NCBI GenBank assembly: GCA_003151275.1
Contig: PLXC01000185.1
Span: 62,001 to 126,000, forward strand
Source: Candidatus Melainabacteria bacterium
GTDB lineage: Bacteria > Cyanobacteriota > Vampirovibrionia > Obscuribacterales > Obscuribacteraceae
Length of the DNA stretch: 64,000 bases
Direction of reading: 5' to 3'
Positions 16,614-25,622 of the stretch are shown piece after piece. A program made the translations under genes and the position numbers. The first letter of the stretch is position 1. Every line of letters begins with the position of its first letter. The notes beneath the pieces are model-generated. The model saw only the letters and a list, made by a program, of their open reading frames with translations. It was not told the DNA's origin and made no database searches.

Positions 16614-16949
16614 TCATTCACCCATGCGATAGCTTTGATTCATAAAATCAAATGGCCACGGCAGAGGTTCGTGCCACAGAATTGACGAGCCACCGTCGGT
16701 CTTGCCAACCGCGGCCACAAGGCGGTAGAGTTTCCCATCATCTGATTCTTCAAGCCAAATCGCTTTGCCTCGTTTCATTGATTCGGCGTGCATGAGCAGC
16801 CAAGATTTGAGCGCCAGCAATTCATCTTGTTGCAAGAAAACTGAGTCTCCCAGCGTTTGATCCAAATGCCTTCTCAGTATTCCTAAGAGAGTTAGAGCAT
16901 CGTCTTCGGAATTGTATTTCTTGCCATTAACGGTTATTTCGTTCAGCAT
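16614..16949 (-). CDS. Hypothetical protein, 111 residues
   Basis: I do not recognise this protein. It begins MLNEITVNGKKYNSEDDAL from the ATG at 16949; a second ATG at 16970 is in frame. Neither has a clear ribosome site. The body looks like a small globular mixed alpha/beta protein: a helix LLGILRRHLDQTL, LKSWLLMHAESMKRGKAIWL, then a beta-rich end (GKLYRLVAAVGKTDGGSSIL). No signal peptide or membrane segment is present. It is divergent from the epimerase-like gene at 17022 with about 70 bases between starts. Confidence 0.65.
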   Translation of the reverse strand: MLNEITVNGKKYNSEDDALTLLGILRRHLDQTLGDSVFLQQDELLALKSWLLMHAESMKRGKAIWLEESDDGKLYRLVAAVGKTDGGSSILWHEPLPWPFDFMNQSYRMGE

Positions 16950-17021
16950 AAAAAGCTCGGTGATCAGCATGCATTTTATCAGATTTTGGGTTACTCTTGA
17001 ATCTGTTGATTGGAAGCATTA

Positions 17022-17849
17022 ATGATAGATTCGGTCGTACTTCTGGGTGTTGGCAATGTTGCTTTTCATGTGGCAAAATTGTTTGCTGGTCGTTGCACTA
17101 TATACGGTACCAGTCGTTCTCAAGATCGATTCAGTCTTTTTGCAGCAGCTGGCATAACACCACTATTAGTTACAGGCGATGCACCGCCGAAAGAAGTGAT
17201 GGAGGATGCCCACGTCCTGGTCTCATTCCCTCCTGATGGGACGACTGACGCGGCCTGGTCCGCAGTCTGTGCCAATGCTAAACGAATCATCTACATATCC
17301 TCGACGGGCGTTTACGGTAAGACTAAAGGAATAATCAACGAAGATTCTCCAGTTGATTTAGAAGATCCAAACGCAAGAAAACGGTTGTTGGCTGAAAGCG
17401 TGTGGCGCAAGTCAAATGGAATTGTGCTTAGATGCCCAGGATTGTATGGACCTGAAACGGGCTTGCACCTTCGTTTGAAGAAGGATGGTATGAAAATTCC
17501 AGGCGACGGTAAACATTTCGTTTCTCGAATCCACCTCGATGATCTGGCTCGCATCATCGAAGCGTGCTTTGAACGCGGAAGAGACAACTCCACATATGTT
17601 GTCGGTGATTTAGAACCGTCCACGCACTTGGAGGCGATCACGTGGGTTTGCGAGCATATGGGTATGGATTTACCTGGTTTCGTTGATTTGACTGAGGTAT
17701 CACCAATGCTGCGCGGAAGCAGGCGCATCGATCCACGAAAAATATTGTCTGAGTTCAAGATTACGTTGCAGTACCCAAGTTACCGCGAAGGTTATGGAGC
17801 CATCCTGGGAGCGCCGGCATCCTTGCCGGCATCGAATCTACCGGATTAA
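17022..17849 (+). CDS. NAD(P)-binding epimerase/dehydratase-like protein (extended SDR)
   Basis: It is a sugar-epimerase-like extended SDR, resembling the YeeZ group. The nucleotide-binding motif VVLLGVGNVAFHVAK is GxGxxx(A)-like, and the segment IIYISSTGVYGKTKGIINED contains the SSTGVYG motif where the SDR catalytic Ser and Tyr normally lie. The segments RCPGLYGPETG and RIHLDDLARIIEAC are also typical. The ATG at 17022 follows GGAAG at seven bases, giving 275 residues. The final residues (LGAPASLPASNLPD) are encoded by a dispersed 22-bp repeat, so the natural C-terminus may have been altered. The substrate is unknown. Confidence 0.85.
   Translation: MIDSVVLLGVGNVAFHVAKLFAGRCTIYGTSRSQDRFSLFAAAGITPLLVTGDAPPKEVMEDAHVLVSFPPDGTTDAAWSAVCANAKRIIYISSTGVYGKTKGIINEDSPVDLEDPNARKRLLAESVWRKSNGIVLRCPGLYGPETGLHLRLKKDGMKIPGDGKHFVSRIHLDDLARIIEACFERGRDNSTYVVGDLEPSTHLEAITWVCEHMGMDLPGFVDLTEVSPMLRGSRRIDPRKILSEFKITLQYPSYREGYGAILGAPASLPASNLPD
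17804..17825. repeat. Dispersed 22-bp repeat, copy 1 (inside a gene end)
   Basis: The 22 bases at 17804-17825 (core GGGAGCGCCGGCATCC) are identical to 28002-28023. Here they are immediately followed by GCCGGCATC, so GCCGGCATC occurs twice, eleven bases apart. This copy supplies the last codons of the epimerase-like gene. Confidence 0.85.
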
Positions 17850-17877
17850 CATCTTGATTGTTCGTTCACGACAAAAC

Positions 17878-18068
17878 ATTAAAGAGCGGGTACCCTCTCC
17901 CTTTTTGCCTTACCAAGGTCAGGTAAACTAATATTACATCAGGGTTTCGAGACTTCACGAAGGCTCGAGAATTAGACTGCACGCGAATTTCCAGCATCAC
18001 GAAAAGCCGCGATTATTGCTTAACATATTAAACGGAAGCAAAAAGTAAGGGGTACCCGTCCTTTTAAT
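17878..18068. mobile_element. MITE-like element, 191 bp with 31-bp terminal inverted repeats
   Basis: The left end (17878-17908) and the reverse complement of the right end (18038-18068) both read ATTAAA, then a few bases, GGGTACCC, a short C/T-rich stretch and TTTTTGC. About 26 of 31 positions match, with one compensating one-base shift. There is no coding frame inside. It fills most of the gap between two convergent genes. A non-autonomous transposon remnant is the best reading; a paired terminator or extragenic palindrome is an alternative. No target duplication is certain. Confidence 0.55.
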
Positions 18069-18106
18069 ATTGAAAATTTTCTGGTGCCTCGAATGTCACA
18101 CCACCA

Positions 18107-19768
18107 TCATGAAATGCGACGTTTGCGAAGTTTGAAAGGTATCTGCACCGTGGAATTGCCAACTCTCACAGTCAACAAGACGCTTTCGCATCTTGGATGC
18201 AGGTAGAACAGTTCTCCTGTTCGTGATTCGAATGGATCGAGTGAAACGGGCACCAGTCCTGTCATCTTAATGGTGTTGGAATTAACCAAGCCACTGTCAA
18301 GCTTGCTTTCCAATTGATATTGTACGCGTTCCGGAGAGGCTTGTGATTCCAAACGTCCAGGCATCACCCGCGGTATCGCCGCCCAATCGCCATACATCCC
18401 GAATATATTTGGACCGCGAAACAAATCGTGTCCATGCGCGGGTACCAACCCGCGAACACTCCTTGTCTTCTGGATGTTGGCCAACCATGGTCTGTTCATG
18501 GTCAAATCCCACATCACACGTTCTCTGCGAATGCGATCGATGCTGTTAGGATCGACAAGAGTCAGTGGGTGTCTTGTGGTGTCGTTTAGATCCAGGCTGA
18601 GCTGGTCCAGATTTACTTTATCCAAACCGAGCACAACTCGTTCGTCGTTCGTGTTGGTGATTGAAATCAGTACGCCCATCAACTCCCACAAATCAATAAT
18701 CGTTGCTGCAACTCGAACACCATTGATGGTTATATAACGCAGGGGAAAGTCATTGTCCGGAATTTCCTGCGCTCTCGGTGAGCCCTCTTCCCACTTATAA
18801 AAAACTGACCCTTTCAGCTTGGAAGGTTGGTCGAAGGCTACGGCACTGTCGATGATGTCGTACGATTTCTCAAACAGTTGCTCGGCTTCCGCCTTCTGCC
18901 CGCGACTCTGTCGATAGAGAGCCGCCGTGCGCAAGGCATCAGCGTAGTCTAGCTGCTTAGGTCCGGGTGATTTTTCCAGGAGTCGCAACCCTCTGGTCAG
19001 ATAAGGTTCGGCTTCATCCGGCCAATTCTGCTTGCCTAATATAATTGCCATAAGAATGTAGCTCTGGCCGACATCATGATGAGTGGCGCCTAGTGATTTG
19101 CGTCGGGCTATTATTGCTTGTTTGCATAACGCCGCAGCTTTGGCGTAATTTCCGTGCCAGTAATTCACTAGCGCCAATCCGTGTGCAGCATGACCAAAAG
19201 CTTCTGATTCTTCGCCCAATTTTTTTGCTGATTGATACGTGCCGCTGTACAGCTTTTCGGCGTCGTCATATTTTTCCAGAGCACAATAAACGTCTGCCAA
19301 CGCGGTGCGCGAATGCATTAATCGCGAGTCATCACCCGAGCCGCGTTTGGCTTCCTTCAGTGCTGAAAGCAACTTTTGCTCTGCTTCGAAATACATTCTG
19401 TTTTGTTTGGCTTTCAAGCCTGAGTTGTATTGTCTCGTCCAGGCATCTGTGTCAGGCAATCCCTCATTTTCTGGGGTGCGCTTATCTTCTGCAGTTTTCT
19501 CGGAAGGTGGTGAAACAAGCGCCGTGGTCTTAGACTTCTCAGTCTCAGGCAGGGTAGACAGGTCGGCATCTTGCGAGCTTGAGGTGACCTTAACGATTCC
19601 AGGAATCAGCTGGCTACTTTCGAATCCAGGCGCCTGCTCATCTGCCCGGCTGCTTTCCTGCCAAAGAACACGAGAATCTTCAGGGCTTTTTTCTGCGGCC
19701 ACTGCTGGTGTTAGCAGACCCACTAAACAGCCAATAAGAGCTAGCGATTGCAGTGATTTGAAAGACAT
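18107..19768 (-). CDS. Secreted TPR protein with unknown C-terminal domain
   Basis: The 553-residue product begins with a signal peptide (MSFKSLQSLALIGCLVGLL, cleavage near AVAA). After a Ser/Glu-rich spacer, residues about 120-320 are TPR_12-type repeats (LADVYCALEKYDDAEKLY, GLALVNYWHGNYAKAAALC, YILMAIILGKQNWPDEAEPY). The C-terminal 220 residues contain a beta-rich domain (YITINGVRVAATIIDLWELM) ending in basic KLRKRRIS that I do not recognise. It is probably an exported scaffold. No strong ribosome site is seen at the ATG. The gene is convergent with the epimerase-like gene and lies after the second PAS kinase. Confidence 0.8.
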   Translation of the reverse strand: MSFKSLQSLALIGCLVGLLTPAVAAEKSPEDSRVLWQESSRADEQAPGFESSQLIPGIVKVTSSSQDADLSTLPETEKSKTTALVSPPSEKTAEDKRTPENEGLPDTDAWTRQYNSGLKAKQNRMYFEAEQKLLSALKEAKRGSGDDSRLMHSRTALADVYCALEKYDDAEKLYSGTYQSAKKLGEESEAFGHAAHGLALVNYWHGNYAKAAALCKQAIIARRKSLGATHHDVGQSYILMAIILGKQNWPDEAEPYLTRGLRLLEKSPGPKQLDYADALRTAALYRQSRGQKAEAEQLFEKSYDIIDSAVAFDQPSKLKGSVFYKWEEGSPRAQEIPDNDFPLRYITINGVRVAATIIDLWELMGVLISITNTNDERVVLGLDKVNLDQLSLDLNDTTRHPLTLVDPNSIDRIRRERVMWDLTMNRPWLANIQKTRSVRGLVPAHGHDLFRGPNIFGMYGDWAAIPRVMPGRLESQASPERVQYQLESKLDSGLVNSNTIKMTGLVPVSLDPFESRTGELFYLHPRCESVLLTVRVGNSTVQIPFKLRKRRIS

Positions 19769-19913
19769 GTCTTTTTCGGGAAGGTCGATAAGATCGTCAT
19801 TTTAGCTTAGGAATGGGTTTTCAGTATATAACTCATTAACAACCGGTTTAAGTACTGACTTATCGGCCGTCGAGGCTGCCTGCTCTATTATTACCGCCCG
19901 CTAACACAGTTAA

Positions 19914-19967
19914 GGTATGGCGCGCTAGAGGCGGAGTTCGAATCACGGGAAGCGTGCGCCCCATACC
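19914..19967. other. Long hairpin between two minus-strand genes
   Basis: GGTATGG at 19914-19920 pairs exactly with CCATACC at 19961-19967, with extra GC-rich pairing inside. It lies just downstream of the histidine kinase that ends at 19981 and may act as its transcription end or as an RNA processing site; there is no T run. The loop contains GTTCGAATC, but no tRNA fold is possible. Confidence 0.4.
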
Positions 19968-19980
19968 GGCTTACAGCGGA

Positions 19981-22191
19981 TTAGGAGACCGTTGCCTCGG
20001 CTTCGCTTGGCGCAGTTGCAGTTTTTTTAAGGGGAAGTCTGAACCAGAATGTGCTGCCTTTGCCTTCTTCGCTTTCCACACCAATAGAACCATTGAGTTG
20101 GTCGATTATCGCTTTCGAGATCGCCAGTCCTAATCCAGTGCCACCTTTTTGCCGCCAGTCAGACGATGTTACTTGCTGGAACTTTTCGAAAATGAGGGCT
20201 TTGTATTGTTCCGGTATTCCTCGTCCTTCATCTATAACCCTTACCTCTAGCCAATCTTCTTGGGTCAGAACGTCGACCGTAATTTTGCCACCTTGAGGCG
20301 AGAACTTAATTGCGTTCGACAATAAATTGACGATCACCTGTACCAGTCTGTCACCATCAGCGGTGACAATAGTGTTGACATCGGAAATGGTAATAGTGAT
20401 GTTTTCCTTGTCAGCAAGCGTCTTTACGGCATCTACCGAACGTTCAATGATTGGTTTAATTGGCACATCCGCTATTTCCATGCTCAATCGTCCTGACTCC
20501 GTTCTGTCAATTTCGAGCAGGTCGTTGATCAATCTAATTAGTCTATTGACGTTCCGTTCAGCGACATTTACTTTATCCTTCCCTTGCGAATTTAGGTCCC
20601 CGTAAATACCCTCTGGTAACATCTCCAGAAAGCCTAGTACAGAGTTCAGCGGACTGCGCAGTTCGTGACTGACCATCGAAATGAACTCTTGTTTCAAGCG
20701 TTCTACTTCATGTCTGACGGTGACATCAATAACTAGGACCAAATGTCGCTTCCCTTCAAGCGTCTCAAATTCATTCATTGAGATTTCGATTGGGATGACT
20801 TCGTTAGTTGGTTTAATTGCTTCTAGTTCGAAGGCATGGTTCTTTGTCTTCTGAATAAGGTCGCTCGCGAATTCGGAATCCGTTACCGTATCTGGTTTGC
20901 CGAAGAGCAGTCCAATGTTCTTGCCTTGCAATTCGTCAGTCTTTTTGTCGAACATGCGGTCGACGCTGGGATTGTTCAATTCGATGCGTCCGGTGTCGTC
21001 GATGATTATTAGCCCGATCGGCATACTTTCTACTATTAAGCGAATGCGAGCTTCAGCTTCGCGCAGTAAGTTTTCGGCGCGTTTGCGTTCGGTGATATCA
21101 TGTGCCACGCAAAAATACAGGTGTTCTTCACTTGACCAGTGAACGCTCCAAAGGACGTCGATTAGTGCTCCTCCGCGCTTCAAAACATGGCTTTCGAACT
21201 GTGATGATGCATCTCCATCTTTAGTCGCGGTCAACTTTTGATTTGTAGAATCCACTTCATCTGCCGGCAGCAAGACTCGAAAGTTTCGTCCCATCAAGTC
21301 ATCCGAATCGTAACCAAAAACTTGCAGCGAAGCCGCACTCACTTTAGTAAGTGAACCGCGCTCGTCGATGGAGAAAATTACATCGACAGCGTTTTCCACA
21401 ACGGCTCGTTCTTTGCGTGCGGCCTCATCCAGGGTGTGCGCCATCATATTGAAAACTTGGTCAAGTCGGGCGATTTCATCGGTGCCTGAGAGCGGTGGAT
21501 GAAGTGGCACACCGCTTGCTAGCCTGATTGAATTGTCAACCAGAATTGAGAGCCTGCGCGTGGTGCCTCTGTAGAAGAAAAATGACAGCAGTGTAGCAAT
21601 CAGAATGTTGACTAGAGTCGCTAGAACGAGAACTCGTTTTACTTCCTCTCGGCGGGAGGACCAGTTCTCGGCACCCGCATTTTCCAGCTTGTCTTGCAGA
21701 TCATTAACGACCTGCAACTGGTGTTCGAGCACTGCTATTTGTGGACGAAGCATATTAAACTGCTTAACTGCCACCAAATAATTATTGGTGTCGATGTCTT
21801 TTCTGACTCTGCGGAAATCTTTGACGACTTGAGTGGCAAGCACGTTAAGGTCTTGAATGTCTTTTAACTCTGCAGGGGCGTTTTGAGAAAGCTTCTCGAG
21901 GGCTTCGAATTCAGCGGGCACTGCGTCAGAGACATGTTTGTATCGAACTTCTTTGTCGACGCCGCCGGTGTGCTTCATCCCGTAAATTGCCAATCCACCA
22001 GCGTCGGCCATGATAATCCGCGAGATCTTGGCTAGATGTTCCTTCTTTTCTCTGTAGACTGATTCTTGGTTTCGTTCACGTTCAGCCTGGGCCAGCTGTC
22101 CGCTCAAAACATAGATGAAACCGAGCTGGAACAGTAGCGGAATGACTACAAGTATTAGGCCTTTTTGGGCAAGGTTAAAGTTCGCGAGCAT
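19981..22191 (-). CDS. Membrane sensor histidine kinase with two PAS domains
   Basis: This 736-residue kinase has a membrane helix at about 10-30, a helical periplasmic sensor, a second helix at about 185-210 (VNILIATLLSFFFY), HAMP, PAS1 (DVIFSIDERGSLTKVS), PAS2 (PIGLIIIDDTGRIELNNPSV), HisKA box ISMVSHELRSPLNS, and an ATPase domain with NLLSNAIKFSPQGG, DEGRGIPEQY and GGTGLGLAISKAI. All catalytic motifs are intact. The OmpR-type regulator at 22346 lies 154 bases upstream on the same strand and is a likely partner. The architecture matches the kinase at 7746 with one more PAS domain. Confidence 0.93.
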   Translation of the reverse strand: MLANFNLAQKGLILVVIPLLFQLGFIYVLSGQLAQAERERNQESVYREKKEHLAKISRIIMADAGGLAIYGMKHTGGVDKEVRYKHVSDAVPAEFEALEKLSQNAPAELKDIQDLNVLATQVVKDFRRVRKDIDTNNYLVAVKQFNMLRPQIAVLEHQLQVVNDLQDKLENAGAENWSSRREEVKRVLVLATLVNILIATLLSFFFYRGTTRRLSILVDNSIRLASGVPLHPPLSGTDEIARLDQVFNMMAHTLDEAARKERAVVENAVDVIFSIDERGSLTKVSAASLQVFGYDSDDLMGRNFRVLLPADEVDSTNQKLTATKDGDASSQFESHVLKRGGALIDVLWSVHWSSEEHLYFCVAHDITERKRAENLLREAEARIRLIVESMPIGLIIIDDTGRIELNNPSVDRMFDKKTDELQGKNIGLLFGKPDTVTDSEFASDLIQKTKNHAFELEAIKPTNEVIPIEISMNEFETLEGKRHLVLVIDVTVRHEVERLKQEFISMVSHELRSPLNSVLGFLEMLPEGIYGDLNSQGKDKVNVAERNVNRLIRLINDLLEIDRTESGRLSMEIADVPIKPIIERSVDAVKTLADKENITITISDVNTIVTADGDRLVQVIVNLLSNAIKFSPQGGKITVDVLTQEDWLEVRVIDEGRGIPEQYKALIFEKFQQVTSSDWRQKGGTGLGLAISKAIIDQLNGSIGVESEEGKGSTFWFRLPLKKTATAPSEAEATVS

Positions 22192-22345
22192 GAATGACTC
22201 TTGTTGTCAGCTATTTCATCTTTCCCCGTTTTAGTGCGTCCTTCACGCCTGGGGCTCGATTATCGGTCGTTCAAGTTGGTTTTTTAGTTATTTTGCCAGC
22301 TGAATGTCGAAGCAAAAAAATGATCGGAAGCCAATCAGGACGTAA

Positions 22346-23017
22346 TCATGAGGTCAACTTGTAGCCCACGCCATGCAACGTCTGAATCAGTGATTCTTGT
22401 TCTGAAGCGTCAATTTTGCGTCGCAGTCTCTTCAGGCAAGTTCTCACTGTTTCTGGCGAAACGTTTGATTCTGATTTCCAGACTCTGTCTAACAATGCGT
22501 CTGCACTAAAGACTTGATTTGGATGACGCAATAGGAATTCGAGTAAAGCAAATTCTTTCGGCAACAGTTGAATATCTGCACCACCTTTGGTGACTCTGAA
22601 AGTGCTAGGCTCGAGGCAAATATCGCGAGCGGTAAGAATATTTCCCGTTACGCTGCCGGGTCTGCGCAGAAGGGCGCGCAATCGGGCTGACAGTTCTTTC
22701 ATATGAAATGGTTTGGTTAGATAATCATCGGCGCCGGCATCCAACCCGACTTCTTTTTCGGAAATCGCGCCCTTGCCGGTTAACATCAATACTGGAGTCT
22801 GCCCGCCGCTTGATCGGTAGTTTCTCAGGACGTCAACGCCTTCAAGTTTTGGCAGCTGCCAATCGAGAATGACCACATCGAACTGATATGACTTCAACAT
22901 GTTGACTGCGTCTTCGCCGTCGTGCACCACTTCCACAAGGTGATGTTCGAACTTGAGCCAGTCTATGACCATGCCGGCCAAATCGCGATCATCTTCAACT
23001 AGTAAGATTTTTGCCAT
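22346..23017 (-). CDS. OmpR/PhoB-family response regulator
   Basis: It is a two-domain DNA-binding response regulator of 223 residues. The receiver has acidic D9/D10 (LLVEDDRD), phospho-acceptor D52 (VVILDWQLP), a conserved Thr in VLMLTGKG and Lys in YLTKPF. The C-terminal winged helix (LPKEFALLEFLLRHPNQVF, then SPETVRTCLKRLRRKID and LIQTLHGVGYKL) is typical of Trans_reg_C. It sits upstream of the two-PAS kinase and downstream of LemA, all on the minus strand, and probably forms a two-component pair with that kinase. Confidence 0.93.
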   Translation of the reverse strand: MAKILLVEDDRDLAGMVIDWLKFEHHLVEVVHDGEDAVNMLKSYQFDVVILDWQLPKLEGVDVLRNYRSSGGQTPVLMLTGKGAISEKEVGLDAGADDYLTKPFHMKELSARLRALLRRPGSVTGNILTARDICLEPSTFRVTKGGADIQLLPKEFALLEFLLRHPNQVFSADALLDRVWKSESNVSPETVRTCLKRLRRKIDASEQESLIQTLHGVGYKLTS

Positions 23018-23032
23018 GGTGATGCCGCACTT

Positions 23033-23668
23033 TTACGTGCTCTTTTCCCTTTCTTCTTGTTTGACCGATGTATTCAAGGTAATTGTCGGTGAGCTTTCTA
23101 TTTGTTTGTTACTGAAGTTTATTGATGGCGAATCGAAAGCGGCTGGATCCTCGATGCCAAAGTAGGGTTGAGCGCGAAAGCCAAAGCTGGTGGCTACCAA
23201 AACGGTAGGGAAAGACTCTACAGCAGCGTTTAATTCTCGAACATTTGCGTTGTAAAATCGGCGTGCTTGAGAGATCCGCGTTTCTGTGTCACCCAATTCT
23301 TTTTGCAGCTGATTGAAATTCTCGTTTGCTTTTAACTCGGGATAGGCTTCACTGAGCGCCACTAACTTTGTCAAAGCTCCACTTAAAACAGTGTTGGCAG
23401 CATTTTGAGCATCAGGCATGCCCACAGTTGACACTGCAGAATTTCTGGCTCGAATCACTTCTTCAAGTGTGCTCTTCTCGTGAGTCGCATAACCTTTTAC
23501 CGTTTCGACTAGATTTGGTATCAGGTCGTATCGACGGCGCAATTCAGTTTCTATTGCGGACCAACTTTCCCGTACATTTTGGCGAAGCATCACCATTTTG
23601 TTATAGCTTCCAATCATCCAGAAGGCAGCAAGGACCAAGAGTCCGAGCAATATCCATAATCCGTACAT
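23033..23668 (-). CDS. LemA family protein
   Basis: This is a LemA-family protein of 211 residues, with one N-terminal membrane helix (WILLGLLVLAAFWMIGSYN) and a long helical domain. The family hallmark SWSAIETELRRRYDLIPNLV is present, followed by VKGYATHEKSTLEEV and ARNSA, and FYNANVRELNAAVESFP near the end. The ATG at 23668 follows GGAGG; the TTG at 23683 is less likely. LemA proteins are usually encoded with a DUF2207 or Gly-rich membrane protein; here that gene is divergent (23745). The molecular role of the family is not established. The response regulator gene follows 15 bases downstream. Confidence 0.92.
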   Translation of the reverse strand: MYGLWILLGLLVLAAFWMIGSYNKMVMLRQNVRESWSAIETELRRRYDLIPNLVETVKGYATHEKSTLEEVIRARNSAVSTVGMPDAQNAANTVLSGALTKLVALSEAYPELKANENFNQLQKELGDTETRISQARRFYNANVRELNAAVESFPTVLVATSFGFRAQPYFGIEDPAAFDSPSINFSNKQIESSPTITLNTSVKQEEREKST

Positions 23669-23711
23669 ACCGGCCGCCTCCAAGCTGCGTTCCGATTATA
23701 CCCGAATTAGC

Positions 23712-23717
23712 TATAAT
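23712..23717 (+). promoter_or_regulatory. Probable -10 element for the DUF2207 gene
   Basis: A perfect TATAAT lies 28 bases before the ATG at 23745 in the 76-base space between lemA and the DUF2207 gene. No good -35 hexamer is visible at 17 bases, so this is a tentative call. Confidence 0.45.
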
Positions 23718-23744
23718 AGCCGTCATGGGCTCGATCGGATTGTC

Positions 23745-25589
23745 ATGACCAACATGCCCCGGAAATCGCTAACTCTGTCTATCCAAATTCTGGTGCTTGT
23801 CACTGCGATTTTTGGTATCACGTCTTCCATGGCGATGGCGAGAGTCGCGATTCCGACCCAACACCATGCCAGCACCAAGACCGCTCAAAGCAAAATCCTG
23901 AGCTTTAAGTCCGAAATGAACTTGTCAAAGCAGGGACTATTGGACGTGAATGAAACCATTGATATGGACTTCGCCCAGTCTCCTCGGCACGGAATTTATC
24001 GATTTATTCCGATCCGTTTTCATCGTGGTGCAGGCACCTACACGACATACCTTCGTTTGTTGTCCGTGACAGATGCGAATGGACATCCTTACAAATATAA
24101 GCGAAGCGACATCGGCAGCGATGTGACAGTACAAATAGGCGACTCAAAAACGCTCGTCACCGGACATCAGATTTACAAATTGCACTATGAAGTTGCCAAA
24201 GCAATCAATTTCTTTGACAAAGCGCCGGAGCTTTACTGGAATGTCACGGGCGACCAATCGCAATTTTCGATAGAGTCCGCGACCGCGATAATAAGTTTGC
24301 CTATGACGTCTACTGTACAAGCACAAGCTAAAGCTTTTGTCGGACCACCTGGATCCACCAAAACGATTGGGGTCACTGGTTCGGGCAATACCTTCACGGC
24401 AGTCTCGGGCCGCTTGGCACCAGGAGATGGATTAACAGTTGCCATCCGCATGCCGGTTGGGACGGTGGTACTGCCTACGGTGTCTCAAGAGATCGTTTGG
24501 TTTATCCAAGATTGGTACGAGGCGTTCTTATTACCGCTGGCTACGATGGCGATGCTTTGGATTTACTGGGTCTTTTTCGGTAAAGACAAAGGATCCGGCA
24601 AGGCAGTTGGCGTGGAGTGGGAACCGCCAAAAGACCTGACTCCAGCAGAAGTCGGGACCTTGATTGACGAGAAGTGTGATATGCCAGACATTACATCCAC
24701 GATAGTTGATTTGGCGGCGCGCGGATACATCAAAATTAAACAAGTTCCATACGATGGCATTTTGATGATGTCAAAAAAGGATTATCATTTTACTGAGCTG
24801 ACTCCGCCTGCGGACGCAGCTCCTCTCAAATTGCACGAATCGCTAATGATCAATGCACTCTTCGGCTACCTCTACAAAGAGAATTCGCTTTCCAGTCTGA
24901 AAGGCAAGTTCTATCCCTACATCGCGGAAATTAAGCAGTCCGTCTACAATTCGCTCTTGACGAAAAAATACTTTGCCCGGGATCCCAATACCGATCGCAG
25001 TACGTTTATCACTTTTGGCATGGTGATCTTGATCGCTGGAATTTGCTTCATAATTTTTGGCGGCAACGATATGCGTGCGTCTGCAGTTGGATTTCTTTTG
25101 TCAGGAATCGTAGTTGCCCTAGCATCAAACGCCATGCCGGCCCGCACAGCCCTAGGATCCGAAGCTCTAAATCAATGTTTGGCTTTTCAGAGATTCGTCA
25201 AAGCCGCTGAGAAAAAACGAATTGAGGTGTTGGCAAAAGATGATCCAACAATCTTCGGAAGATTGTTGCCTTACGCCATGGTCTTGGGTTGCGCAGACCA
25301 ATGGTCCTCTGCATTTAAAGACTTACTGGACACTCCTCCTGATTGGTACGATTCTTCAGATGGCACACCCTTCACGACATACACGTTCGCTCAGGATTTA
25401 GGGTACGGACTGGACACGATTTCGCAGGCCTTGGCGAGCCCGCCTTTGCCCGGTTATTCGGGAGGGTCAGGCGGCAGCGGCTGGGGCGATGGTTTTGGAG
25501 GCGGTGGGGCTGGTGGCGGCTTTAGCGGCTTCGGCGAGGGTGGCTCTGCTGGTGGCGGATTTGGTGGCGGCGGAGTTGGCTCTTGGTAG
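23745..25589 (+). CDS. DUF2207 membrane protein with Gly-rich C-terminus
   Basis: The 614-residue product has a signal peptide (ILVLVTAIFGITSSMAMA), a beta-rich extracytoplasmic DUF2207 domain (NETIDMDFAQSPRHGIYRFI), a membrane helix near 265 (LLPLATMAMLWIYWVFFG), a cytoplasmic domain (PAEVGTLIDEKCDMPDIT, VDLAARGYIKIKQ), a helical pair near 425-460, and a Gly/Ser-rich tail ending GGGVGSW. These are hallmarks of the family that is usually co-encoded with LemA. Two start codons (23745 and 23754) are possible. Its function is unknown; envelope or stress roles are often supposed. It diverges from lemA here instead of following it. Confidence 0.9.
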   Translation: MTNMPRKSLTLSIQILVLVTAIFGITSSMAMARVAIPTQHHASTKTAQSKILSFKSEMNLSKQGLLDVNETIDMDFAQSPRHGIYRFIPIRFHRGAGTYTTYLRLLSVTDANGHPYKYKRSDIGSDVTVQIGDSKTLVTGHQIYKLHYEVAKAINFFDKAPELYWNVTGDQSQFSIESATAIISLPMTSTVQAQAKAFVGPPGSTKTIGVTGSGNTFTAVSGRLAPGDGLTVAIRMPVGTVVLPTVSQEIVWFIQDWYEAFLLPLATMAMLWIYWVFFGKDKGSGKAVGVEWEPPKDLTPAEVGTLIDEKCDMPDITSTIVDLAARGYIKIKQVPYDGILMMSKKDYHFTELTPPADAAPLKLHESLMINALFGYLYKENSLSSLKGKFYPYIAEIKQSVYNSLLTKKYFARDPNTDRSTFITFGMVILIAGICFIIFGGNDMRASAVGFLLSGIVVALASNAMPARTALGSEALNQCLAFQRFVKAAEKKRIEVLAKDDPTIFGRLLPYAMVLGCADQWSSAFKDLLDTPPDWYDSSDGTPFTTYTFAQDLGYGLDTISQALASPPLPGYSGGSGGSGWGDGFGGGGAGGGFSGFGEGGSAGGGFGGGGVGSW

Positions 25590-25622
25590 AGTCAAAACCA
25601 TACCGCCACCATATGCAGTGCC

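Noticed and set aside
16425..16685. 86-codon plus-strand frame after the Pro/Tyr-rich gene
   Set aside because: It is kept open by the 19-bp repeats and overlaps the convergent gene at 16614; no family features are seen.
19914..19967. tRNA-like element (seven-pair outer stem and GTTCGAATC)
   Set aside because: The T-arm stem cannot pair around TTCGAAT, there is no anticodon arm at the right distance and no CCA-type end. I keep it only as a hairpin.
22733..22750. Apparent third copy of the GCGCCGGCATCC repeat
   Set aside because: It is explained by receiver-domain coding sequence (GADDY region) and matches only about twelve bases.
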